A stretch of DNA of 64,000 bases, from NCBI RefSeq assembly GCF_035975855.1, contig NZ_CP109055.1, forward strand, positions 3,782,001 through 3,846,000, in the 5' to 3' direction. The notes below the pieces were generated by a model. That model was not told the origin of the DNA. It saw nothing but the letters and a program-made list of their open reading frames with translations, and searched no databases. Made by a program: the position numbers and the translations under genes. This DNA is from Streptomyces sp. NBC_01304 (GTDB lineage Bacteria > Actinomycetota > Actinomycetes > Streptomycetales > Streptomycetaceae). Shown here in pieces: positions 56,938-64,000 of this stretch. Each line of letters starts with the position of its first letter. The stretch's first letter is position 1.

Positions 56938-58305
56938 TCAGTCCTTGCCCGGCGCCTCGACCTCAGCATCCGAAGCCTCAGCAACCTCGGTCGCGTCCGA
57001 AGCCTCAGCAGCCTCGCCGGCATCCGAAGCCTCGGATACCTCAGCAGCCTCAGAGTCTTCAGCGTTCTCGGAGGCGGAGGGGGCTTCGGCGTCCTCGGAG
57101 GCCGAGGGGGCTTCGGCAGCCTTGGAAGCCGAGGGAGCATCGGCGGCCTCAGGAGCCTGAGCCTCCGAAACCTCGACCCCCGCCACCTCGGCAGCCTTCA
57201 CCGCCGCAGTCAGCAGCACCGTGTCCGAGGGCGCCTGGTCCTCGGCATTCTCCGGATGGTGGCACGCCACCTGATGCCCGGTCTCGAGAGCGACCAGCGG
57301 CGGCTCCTGCACCTTGCAGATCTCCGTGGCCTTCCAGCACCGCGTGTGGAACCGGCACCCGCTCGGCGGCGAGATCGGCGAGGGCACATCGCCGCGCAGC
57401 AGGATGCGCCCGCCCTCGACCCCGGCCTTGCGGCGGGGATCCGGCACCGGCACCGCCGAAAGGAGCGCCTTGGTGTACGGGTGCATCGGCTTCTCGTACA
57501 GCGAGGTACGGTCCGCCAGCTCCACGATCTTGCCGAGGTACATCACCGCGATCCGGTCCGACACGTGCCGGATGACCGACAGGTCGTGCGCGATGATCAC
57601 GTACGTGAGACCGAGCTCTTCCTGCAGGTCGTCCAGGAGGTTGACCACCTGGGCCTGGATCGACACGTCGAGCGCGGAGACCGGCTCGTCCGCCACGACG
57701 AGCTTCGGCCGGAGCGCCAACGCCCGCGCGATGCCGATGCGCTGGCGCTGACCGCCCGAGAACTCGTGCGGATAGCGGTTGTAGTGCTCGGGGCTGAGGC
57801 CCACGGTCTCGAGGAGGCGCTGAACCTCCTTCTTGACACCGCCCTCGGGCTGGACACCCTGCAGCTTGAACGGCGCCGAGATGATCGTGCCGACGGTGTG
57901 CCGCGGGTTCAGCGAGCCGTACGGGTCCTGGAAGACCATCTGCACGTCCTTGCGGTACGGCCGCATGCCGCCCGCGCCGAGGTGCGTGATGTCGTGCCCG
58001 TCGAACTCGACCTTGCCGCCGGTCGGTTCGAGCAGCCGCGTGATGAGCCGGCCCATCGTCGACTTGCCGCAGCCGGACTCGCCGACGACGCCGAGGGTCT
58101 CGCCCTTGCGCACGTCGAAGTCGATGCCGTCGACGGCCTTGACCGCGCCGACCTTGCGCTGCAGCAGCCCCTTCTTGATGGGGAAGTGCTTCTGCAGGCC
58201 CTCGACCTTGAGCAGGACCTCGCGGGCCCCGCTGGACTCCCCTGGGGCCCCGGCGGGGGCGGCCTGCTCGGGGATCGTCACCTTGGCGTCCTTCGATTCA
58301 CTCAC
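56938..58305 (-). CDS. Oligopeptide ABC transporter ATP-binding protein (OppF/DppF-like)
   Basis: 455 residues. Walker [13 protein letters not shown] (about 72-83), Q-loop [14 protein letters not shown], signature [16 protein letters not shown], Walker [13 protein letters not shown] and H-loop IIAHDLSV. The C-terminal oligopeptide-transporter domain has four cysteines ([17 protein letters not shown]...ACHHP). It energises import of peptides with its partner ATPase. After residue about 357 there is an unusual ~98-residue acidic tail of APSASE and EASDA repeats. GTG 58305 overlaps the upstream stop (GTGA). Last gene of the operon. Confidence 0.93.
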   Translation of the reverse strand: MSESKDAKVTIPEQAAPAGAPGESSGAREVLLKVEGLQKHFPIKKGLLQRKVGAVKAVDGIDFDVRKGETLGVVGESGCGKSTMGRLITRLLEPTGGKVEFDGHDITHLGAGGMRPYRKDVQMVFQDPYGSLNPRHTVGTIISAPFKLQGVQPEGGVKKEVQRLLETVGLSPEHYNRYPHEFSGGQRQRIGIARALALRPKLVVADEPVSALDVSIQAQVVNLLDDLQEELGLTYVIIAHDLSVIRHVSDRIAVMYLGKIVELADRTSLYEKPMHPYTKALLSAVPVPDPRRKAGVEGGRILLRGDVPSPISPPSGCRFHTRCWKATEICKVQEPPLVALETGHQVACHHPENAEDQAPSDTVLLTAAVKAAEVAGVEVSEAQAPEAADAPSASKAAEAPSASEDAEAPSASENAEDSEAAEVSEASDAGEAAEASDATEVAEASDAEVEAPGKD

Positions 58306-59396
58306 AGCTTCGGCGCAATCTCTTCGGTCCAGATCCGCGTGCGGTCCTCCTGGGCCATGTGGCAGGCGGAGTGGTGCCGCTCGCCGACCAACTGCAGCTC
58401 GGGCCGCTGGGTGCGGGTGATGCCGCCCTTGGGGATGTCGGCGTACGGGCAACGCGGGTTGAAGGCGCAGCCACTCGGCACGTTGATGAGGCTCGGAGGC
58501 TGGCCCTTGACCGGGATCAGCCGGTCCGTCATGTCCCGGTCGATGCGCGGCATCGAGCCCAACAGACCCCAGGTGTACGGGTGTTGCGGCTCATAGAAGA
58601 TCTTGTCGGCCGGTCCGCGCTCCACGCAGCGGCCGCCGTACATCACGAGGATGTCGTCGGCGATCTCGGCGACGACGCCCAGGTCGTGCGTGATGATGAT
58701 GACCGCCGAGCCGAACTCCTTCTGCAGATCCCTGATCAGGTCGAGGATCTGCGCCTGGACGGTGACGTCCAGGGCGGTGGTCGGCTCGTCCGCGATGAGC
58801 AGTTCGGGGTTGTTGACCAGCGCCATAGCGATCATGGCGCGCTGGCGCATACCGCCGGAGAACTCGTGCGGGTAGCTGTCGACGCGCTTGTTCGGCTCGG
58901 GGATCCCGACCCGGTCCAGCATCTCGATGGCGCGCTTGCGCGCCTCCTTCTTGCTGACCGAGTTGTGGACCCGGTAGGCCTCCACGATCTGGTTGCCGAC
59001 CTTGTAGTACGGGTGCATCGCGGACAGCGGATCCTGGAAGATCATCGCCATCTCGCGACCGCGGAGCCTGCGCACCTCGTCCGGGGACGCGGAGATCAGC
59101 TCCTTGCCGTTCAGCCAGATCTCTCCGGACATCTGTACGTTCTTGCCGCGTGCCCCTAGCCGGTGCAGGCCCATGACGGCGAGCGACGTGACGGACTTGC
59201 CGGAGCCCGACTCACCGACGACGCCGAGGGTCTTGCCCTTCTCCAACTGGAAGGAGAGGCCGTCGACGGACTTGACCAGGCCGTCGTCGGTCGGGAAGTG
59301 CACCTTGAGATCGCGGACTTCGAGGAACGCGTCGGGCGCGGGGCCGGAGCCCACGGGCTCTCCGACGGCGGCACCGGTCTTGGAAAGGTCAGTCAC
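58302..59396 (-). CDS. Oligopeptide ABC transporter ATP-binding protein (OppD/DppD-like)
   Basis: 364 residues. Walker [15 protein letters not shown]-loop [16 protein letters not shown], signature [16 protein letters not shown], Walker [13 protein letters not shown] and H-loop IITHDLGV. The C-terminal domain contains the cysteine cluster [11 protein letters not shown]...HHSACHM. Partner of the following ATPase. GTG 59396 overlaps the permease stop by 4 bp, and its own stop overlaps the next start by 4 bp, so the three are translationally coupled. Confidence 0.95.
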   Translation of the reverse strand: MTDLSKTGAAVGEPVGSGPAPDAFLEVRDLKVHFPTDDGLVKSVDGLSFQLEKGKTLGVVGESGSGKSVTSLAVMGLHRLGARGKNVQMSGEIWLNGKELISASPDEVRRLRGREMAMIFQDPLSAMHPYYKVGNQIVEAYRVHNSVSKKEARKRAIEMLDRVGIPEPNKRVDSYPHEFSGGMRQRAMIAMALVNNPELLIADEPTTALDVTVQAQILDLIRDLQKEFGSAVIIITHDLGVVAEIADDILVMYGGRCVERGPADKIFYEPQHPYTWGLLGSMPRIDRDMTDRLIPVKGQPPSLINVPSGCAFNPRCPYADIPKGGITRTQRPELQLVGERHHSACHMAQEDRTRIWTEEIAPKL

Positions 59397-60400
59397 GAGA
59401 TCCTCACCCGCGGGTCTACAAAGCTGTACAGAACGTCAACCAGGAGGTTGGCGATGATGACGAAGACCGCTGCGGTGAGCGTCACACCAAGTACCGGCGG
59501 AAGGTCGTTGTCCCGGATGGCCTGGACCGCGTACTCGCCGATGCCGTGCAGGGAGAACACGGACTCGGTGATGACGGCGCCGCCGAGCAGCAGGCCGACG
59601 TCCATGCCGAACACCGTGATGATCGGGGTGAGCGCGGCGCGCATGCCGTGCCGGGACACCACCGTGCGCTCCCGCAGGCCCTTGGCCCGCGCGGTGCGGA
59701 TGAAGTCCTCGTTCATCGTCTCCAGCATGCCGGAGCGGGTCAGCCGGGCGTAGATCGCGGAGAACAGCAACGCGAGCGAAATCCACGGCAGGAAGAGGGT
59801 GTTGGCCCATTGGGCCGGGTTTTCGGTGAACGGCACATAGGTGCGGCCGAAGATCTCCATCTTGTAGCTGAAGAGCAGGAGCATCAGCTGACCGGTGAAG
59901 AACATCGGCAGCGAGACGCCGGCGAGAGCCACGCTCATGGCGGAACGGTCGAAGACCGAACCGGGCTTGAGCGCAGAGACGACGCCCGCGAAGACACCGC
60001 CGATCAGCCAGATCACGGAGGCGCCCACGGCCAGCGAGAAGGTGACCGGAATACGGTCAGTCAACTGCGGCCAGACTTCGGTGCCGTTCTTGAAGGAAAA
60101 GCCGAGGCAGGGCGCATCGCACTGCACGGTGGTGGGGCCACGCTCATAGGTGGCCCCAGAGACGATCCCCTTGATGAAGTCCCAGTACTGGACATACAGG
60201 GGCTGGTCGAAGCCGAGGTTGCGCTTGACCGCCGCGATGTCCGCCGGCGAGGGGTTTTTGCCAAGGTACTGCACCGCGAGCTGATCGGGCGTCTGCCCGG
60301 CCAGTCTCGGCAACAGGAAGAAGATGGCAAAGGTGACCGCGGTGACGACCAACAGCAGGATCACTGCTGCGATCAACCGGCGGATGAGGTACGAGATCAC
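59393..60400 (-). CDS. Oligopeptide ABC transporter permease (OppB/DppB-like)
   Basis: 335-residue inner-membrane permease with six helices. The first helix LIRRLIAAVILLLVVTAVTFAIFFL and the BPD coupling motif EDFIRTARAKGLRERTVVSRHGMRAALTPI are typical of the OppB class. A periplasmic stretch between helices 1 and 2 contains a Cys pair (VQCDAPCLGF) characteristic of actinobacterial members. It follows the substrate-binding protein gene by 78 bp, in which GGCCGCGG/CCGCGGCC (60417-60424 / 60435-60442) can form a hairpin. Confidence 0.93.
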   Translation of the reverse strand: MISYLIRRLIAAVILLLVVTAVTFAIFFLLPRLAGQTPDQLAVQYLGKNPSPADIAAVKRNLGFDQPLYVQYWDFIKGIVSGATYERGPTTVQCDAPCLGFSFKNGTEVWPQLTDRIPVTFSLAVGASVIWLIGGVFAGVVSALKPGSVFDRSAMSVALAGVSLPMFFTGQLMLLLFSYKMEIFGRTYVPFTENPAQWANTLFLPWISLALLFSAIYARLTRSGMLETMNEDFIRTARAKGLRERTVVSRHGMRAALTPIITVFGMDVGLLLGGAVITESVFSLHGIGEYAVQAIRDNDLPPVLGVTLTAAVFVIIANLLVDVLYSFVDPRVRIS

Positions 60401-60478
60401 GGGGATCGGCGCTGGCGGCCGCGGACCTTTCGGCCCGCGGCCACCAATGCCTTCACCTGCCTTCCGGGGCTGCTTCTA

Positions 60479-62230
60479 CTACTTCGTGGTGCCGATGTTG
60501 AGGACGTCGTACTGACCGCTCCACGCAGCCGAGGAGGTCACGTTGGTGGCCTTCGGGTTGCGGTACAGCAGGACCTTGAAGTAGGTCAGCGGGACGATGG
60601 TGGCCGTCTCCATGGTCTTCTTGTCGACCTCGGTGTAGGCCTTGGTGCGCTGGGCCTCGTCCGGGTTGGAGATGGCACCGTCGAGGAGACCGTTGATCTC
60701 CTTGTCGTCCATCTGCGCCAGGTTGGTGTTACCGGACTGGCTGATGGCCTTGCCGTTGAGGATCTGGTTCAGGTAGCCGTAGCCGGAGGGCCAGTCGGAA
60801 CCCCACTGCATCATGATCAGGCCGATGTTCTCCTTCTCGGTGAACTTCGGGTTGCCCGCGAAGTCCGAGAAGTACTTGCCGCCCGGGTACTGCTTGAGCT
60901 TGGCGTCGATGCCGACCTTCTTCAGCGCGGCGATGATCGCGGTCGCGCCGTCGACCTCCGCCTTGCGCTCGCTGCGCGCGGAGATGTAGGTCGAGATCTT
61001 CTTCTCGCCGCAGGCCTTCAGCTGCTCCTTGGCCTTGGCGACGTCACCCTTGTTGCCCTCGGTGGCGTACAGGTCGCTCTTCTCGTAGCCCTTGATGTCG
61101 GTGGGCAGCACCGTGGAGGCGATGTCACCGCGGATGGGGCCACCCATCGCCGTCTGCACCGAGACCTTGTCGACCGCGTACTGCACGGCCTTGCGGCACT
61201 CGAGCTTGTTGAACGGCGCGACCTTGGTGTTGATCGCCATGTAGCTGAGGCGACCACCGAGGGTGTTGTCGGTGTTGGCGTCCTGCTTGCCGCCCTTGAT
61301 CAGCTTGGCCTGCGTACCCGGGTCGACACCGGCGCCCTTGAGGTCGCCGTGGATCGTGCCGGCCATCAGGTCCTGGTCGATGGTCGTCTGCGCGACCTTC
61401 AGGTTCAGGACGATCTTTTCCGGGTACTGCTTGCGCAGCGGGTCGGTCTTCGCGTCCCACTTGGCGTTGCGCTCGAGGACGACCTGCTTGCCCTCGTCGT
61501 ACTTGGTGAACTTGTACGAGCCAGAGGAGAGCACGGACTTGGTGTAGTCCTGGCCCTTGTCCTTGGCCTGCGGCACCGGCGCCGTCTGCGGGGCGGTCAC
61601 CAGGTAGTCGAAGTCCATGAACGGCTTGTTCGTGTGGAAGACGATCTCGGTGTCACTCGGCGTCTCGATGGACGCGAGGCCCTTCTCGCTCTTGTCCTTG
61701 TACGGGCCCTTGTACTTGTCCTTGTCCTCCAGAAGCGTCTGGAAGTAGTTCGGACCGAGAGAGAGCACGTCACGGGCGAAGTTGGAGCGCTCCACCGCGT
61801 ACTTCACGTCCTTGGACGTGATCGGGGTGCCGTCCTCGTACTTCAGACCCTCGCGGAGCTTGTACGTCCACGTCTTGCCACCGTCGGACATCTTGCCCGG
61901 CTCGGCAGCGAGGTCGGGCACGATCTCGTTGCCCTTCTCGCCCGGCGCGGGCTTGTACGTCATCAGCGGGCGGGCGTACAGCCGGCTGAAGTTGTACATG
62001 AACGCGTAGTACGTGTTGCCGGGGTCGAACGACTCGGGGACGTCGGCCATCGCGTAGGTGACCGTGCCGCCCTTCTGGGTCGACTCGTTGACAGTCCCCG
62101 TGGTGGCGGCGTTGGCGACGGACTTGTTGCCGTTGCCGTCCTCGTTGCCGTCATCTGCCTTGCTGCAGGCGCTGAGCACGAGGCAAGCGCTGCTGAGGAC
62201 CGCGGCTGCGGCCACTGCTGACCTTCGCAT
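60479..62230 (-). CDS. Oligopeptide ABC transporter substrate-binding lipoprotein
   Basis: 583-residue family-5 solute-binding protein. The lipoprotein signal is RRSAVAAAAVLSSACLVLSAC followed by an acidic/Asn linker. Typical motifs are VTYAMADVPESFDPGNTYYAF, TWTYKLREGLKYEDGTPITSKDVKYAVERS and VLSSGSYKFTKYDEGKQVVLERN. It captures extracellular peptides for the ABC transporter; specificity unknown. ATG 62230 was chosen because the signal starts here. The Shine-Dalgarno-like GGAGGGG is 12 nt upstream. It lies between the two permease genes, 64 bp after the first. Confidence 0.93.
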   Translation of the reverse strand: MRRSAVAAAAVLSSACLVLSACSKADDGNEDGNGNKSVANAATTGTVNESTQKGGTVTYAMADVPESFDPGNTYYAFMYNFSRLYARPLMTYKPAPGEKGNEIVPDLAAEPGKMSDGGKTWTYKLREGLKYEDGTPITSKDVKYAVERSNFARDVLSLGPNYFQTLLEDKDKYKGPYKDKSEKGLASIETPSDTEIVFHTNKPFMDFDYLVTAPQTAPVPQAKDKGQDYTKSVLSSGSYKFTKYDEGKQVVLERNAKWDAKTDPLRKQYPEKIVLNLKVAQTTIDQDLMAGTIHGDLKGAGVDPGTQAKLIKGGKQDANTDNTLGGRLSYMAINTKVAPFNKLECRKAVQYAVDKVSVQTAMGGPIRGDIASTVLPTDIKGYEKSDLYATEGNKGDVAKAKEQLKACGEKKISTYISARSERKAEVDGATAIIAALKKVGIDAKLKQYPGGKYFSDFAGNPKFTEKENIGLIMMQWGSDWPSGYGYLNQILNGKAISQSGNTNLAQMDDKEINGLLDGAISNPDEAQRTKAYTEVDKKTMETATIVPLTYFKVLLYRNPKATNVTSSAAWSGQYDVLNIGTTK

Positions 62231-62294
62231 GATGGTCGGGTTCCCCTCCACTATCGGAAATTTGATTGAGATTCAGCCCGGTATGGGTGGGCCC

Positions 62295-63293
62295 TCACTT
62301 GCTGCGAGGGTCGAGTGCATCCCGGAGGCCGTCACCGAGCAGGTTGAACGCCAGCACGGTGACGAAGATTGCAAGACCAGGCACGATCATGAACTGCGGG
62401 TCCACTTCGAACCAGGCCTGCGCCTGGTTGAGCATTCCGCCCCAGGACGCCTGCGGCGGCTGGATTCCGACGCCGAGGAAGCTGAGCGAGGCCTCGAAGA
62501 TGATGTTGGTCGGGATCAGCAGCGTCGAGTACACGATGATCGGCGCGACGAGATTCGGCAGGAGCTCCCGGAAGAGGATGTAGGGGCCCTTGGCTCCCAT
62601 CCCGCGCGCGGCGTCCACGAACTCCCGCTCGCGCAGGGCGAGGGCCTGTCCGCGGACGATGCGGCCCATGTAGGGCCAGTTGAAGAATCCGATGACGAAG
62701 ATGAGTACGCCGATGTGCAGCGGAAGCCCCTCGAGCCCGAAGGCGCCGCCCTGCAGCGTGGCCGAGATGGCGATCGCGAAGAGCAGCAGCGGGAAGGCGA
62801 GGAAGCTGTCCATCAGCCGGCTGATCACGGCGTCGACGCGGCCGCCGTAGTACCCCGCCATCAGGCCGAGCACGGTGCCGATGGTGACCGAGAGCAGTGT
62901 GGCGCCGAAGGCCACGACCAGGGAGACCCAGGAGCCCTCGAGGATGCGGGACAGGATGTCGCGCCCGAAGCTCGGGTCGACACCGAGCGGGTGGTCCGCG
63001 CTCATCCCGCCCCAATCGCCCTTGGGGAGCGAAGTATTGGGGTCGAGCAGGTCCTGGTTGAAGGCGTCCGGGTCGAGGCCGAGCATCGACTGGATGACCC
63101 GCGAGAACACTGCGGCCAGGATGAGCAGGATGACGACGATTCCACCTGCCACCGCCACTTTGTCCCGCTTGAAGCGGCTCCAAGCGATCTGTCCGAGCGA
63201 ACGCCCTTCGATCTGCTTGGACTTGGCGCCCTCCAGTACCGCCTCGGGCGGCACCTCGGCCTGCGATCCGGTGGTCTCAATGGGTGCGGTCAT
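62295..63293 (-). CDS. Oligopeptide ABC transporter permease (OppC/DppC-like)
   Basis: 332-residue permease, first gene of the operon. A cytoplasmic N-terminus and OppC_N helix (AVAGGIVVILLILAAVFSRVI) precede six helices, and the coupling motif REFVDAARGMGAKGPYILFRELLPNLVAPI is typical. Order in the operon: this permease, substrate-binding protein, second permease, two ATPases. ATG 63293. A preceding frame from 63481 ends in an ATGA overlap with this start but lacks coding character. Confidence 0.93.
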   Translation of the reverse strand: MTAPIETTGSQAEVPPEAVLEGAKSKQIEGRSLGQIAWSRFKRDKVAVAGGIVVILLILAAVFSRVIQSMLGLDPDAFNQDLLDPNTSLPKGDWGGMSADHPLGVDPSFGRDILSRILEGSWVSLVVAFGATLLSVTIGTVLGLMAGYYGGRVDAVISRLMDSFLAFPLLLFAIAISATLQGGAFGLEGLPLHIGVLIFVIGFFNWPYMGRIVRGQALALREREFVDAARGMGAKGPYILFRELLPNLVAPIIVYSTLLIPTNIIFEASLSFLGVGIQPPQASWGGMLNQAQAWFEVDPQFMIVPGLAIFVTVLAFNLLGDGLRDALDPRSK

Positions 63294-63627
63294 CGTCCCT
63301 CGTGCTTGCCCGTGCCGGCGGTTGCCGACAGTGCTTGGCGGCCGCCCGGGTCTGCGGTGCGGTCCGCTGCTGCCGTAGTGCCGGGTGGTTCAGGTGGTCC
63401 AGGTGGTGCGTGCGGTACCGATGTTGAGCTTGCACACGCATGCTGCACACCTGTCCGAACTTCTCTTGTCGGGGGAGTCTTCATCGGCGCAGCGATCAGT
63501 CGCCAGACCTGACGGGGAATGTTTGCGCAACCGTGATGTGGCCAGGAGGCTTCCGTTATCCGGACGCGTTGATCCCTTGAGCGGAATACAAAGCCCTGAC
63601 CAAGAGGGCGCAAATCGCCCTTGACGG
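63294..63627 (-). promoter_or_regulatory. Promoter/leader region of the ABC operon
   Basis: About 330 bp without a supported gene. AT-richer stretches lie at 63470-63530 and 63590-63620. A small dyad AGGGCG/CGCCCT (63605-63610 / 63616-63621) and TATTCC (minus strand, 63585-63590) are present, but I cannot assign a promoter with confidence. The 190 bp nearest the gene are GC-rich, and the minus-strand transcript would be Pro/Ala-coding in one frame only. Confidence 0.35.
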
Positions 63628-63660
63628 ACGCAAGTTGGGCGCTTTTACGAGCGTTTGCGT
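63628..63660 (-). terminator. Probable terminator of the sseB-like gene
   Basis: ACGCAA (63628-63633) pairs with TTGCGT (63655-63660), with inner GCG/CGC pairing, 17 nt after the stop of the sseB-like gene. Confidence 0.45.
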
Positions 63661-63676
63661 GAGGTGACGTGAACCG

Positions 63677-64000
63677 TCAGTACGCGCGCGGGGCAGACGG
63701 CGGATAGCCATAGCCCCCGGCCGGCGCAGGCGCCCCGTGCGCATCCCGGTCGTAGAACGGGCGGGAATTGGCGCGCAGCCACATCGCGACCGGGTCGAAT
63801 TCGTCGAACATCGCGACGGTCGACACCGGCAGCCCGTCCGGCACCGAGGCGATCGACTGCTGCATCATCGCGCGCACCGCATCCACCGCGGACGGCCCGG
63901 TGTCGTACACATCCAGACCGATCGCCAGATAAGGGGCACCGAGCGCGGGCTGCACCCAGGCACGACGGAGCGAGCGCAACGCCGGTGTGCGGTGGGCGTT
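63677..64000 (-). CDS. SseB-like (enhanced serine sensitivity) protein, C-terminal part
   Basis: The frame is open to the window edge, so only about the last 107 residues are seen. LRRAWVQPALGAPYLAIGLDVYDTGP, MMQQSIASVPDGLPVSTVAM, DPVAMWLRANSRPFYDRDA and a Pro/Tyr/Gly tail are characteristic of the actinobacterial protein annotated as SseB, in which overexpression of E. coli SseB alters serine sensitivity; the molecular function is unknown. The start lies outside the window. Confidence 0.75.
   Translation of the reverse strand, partial: NAHRTPALRSLRRAWVQPALGAPYLAIGLDVYDTGPSAVDAVRAMMQQSIASVPDGLPVSTVAMFDEFDPVAMWLRANSRPFYDRDAHGAPAPAGGYGYPPSAPRAY

Noticed and set aside
59546..62221. 891-codon plus-strand frame opposite the substrate-binding protein and permease genes
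   Set aside because: Antisense shadow; the minus strand holds a lipoprotein signal and family-5 SBP motifs.
63290..63481. Pro/Ala/Thr-rich frame overlapping the ABC operon start by ATGA
   Set aside because: The ATGA overlap is suggestive, but there is no Shine-Dalgarno, composition is random and no family match is apparent.

Overview
The window is high-GC actinobacterial chromosome, almost certainly Streptomyces. Codon third positions are nearly all G or C, GTG starts and ATGA/GTGA stop-start overlaps are common, and the proteins are typical of the genus (SseB-like C-terminus, LAL-type LuxR regulator, RmdB-like c-di-GMP enzyme). From memory, the order of the conserved genes (proline catabolism, serA, ilvCNB, GGDEF/EAL gene, gatBAC, rmdB, ligA, mnmA, cysteine desulfurase, oligopeptide ABC operon) matches the S. 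coelicolor core chromosome. I see no tRNA, rRNA, insertion sequence, prophage, integrase, CRISPR array or replication origin. This is therefore mostly core chromosome with small accessory insertions, not an island.

Layout. 1-4.5 kb: miscellaneous enzymes (partial MDR oxidoreductase, GNAT/AAC(2')-like acetyltransferase, NIPSNAP protein, nitroreductase, tyrosine phosphatase, alpha/beta hydrolase). 4.5-8.6 kb: proline catabolism (pruA, proline dehydrogenase) with a divergent PucR regulator and a near-perfect palindrome between them. 8.6-12.2 kb: membrane protein, NarL-type two-component pair, and a hemerythrin protein behind a 4 x 24-bp tandem repeat that carries a promoter. 12.0-14.4 kb: TetR and divergent DHA2 efflux pump. 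14.5-20.3 kb: serA, ilvC, ilvN, ilvB, with a branched-chain leader peptide and attenuator before ilvB. 20.3-24.6 kb: membrane GGDEF/EAL protein with a degenerate EAL domain, and a D-2-hydroxyacid dehydrogenase. 24.6-28 kb: aldo/keto reductase and a PQQ-type glucose/sorbosone dehydrogenase lipoprotein separated by a degenerate 15-bp repeat array. 28-31.5 kb: LAL regulator, coupled to a 59-residue basic protein. 31.8-37.1 kb: acidic membrane protein, MMPL exporter, Tat-exported phospholipase C. 37.3-40.9 kb: gatB, small membrane protein, gatA, gatC. 41.1-49.3 kb: rmdB, ligA, MetE-like protein, SDR, LOG protein, methyltransferase, DUF427. 49.4-56.8 kb: mnmA, amidase, cysteine desulfurase, SnoaL-like protein, hydrolase, WYL regulator, thioesterase, TRIC-type channel. 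56.9-63.3 kb: five-gene oligopeptide ABC transporter operon. 63.7-64 kb: 3' end of an sseB-like gene.

Regulatory architecture is the most interesting layer. Several genes start exactly 7 nt after a TANNNT box, the signature of leaderless transcripts. Five copies of one terminator module (GC-rich hairpin plus a C-rich box 3' of the gene) recur, and one copy has a compensatory base pair. Several unexplained repeat arrays sit in promoter regions. Two c-di-GMP proteins are complementary in their motifs: one has an I-site GGDEF and a broken EAL, the other an intact EAL and a GGDEF without an I-site. I found no wholly new system. The best leads are the repeat-embedded promoter of the hemerythrin gene, the 59-residue protein coupled to the LAL regulator, the 15-bp array, and the 11-bp array upstream of phospholipase C.
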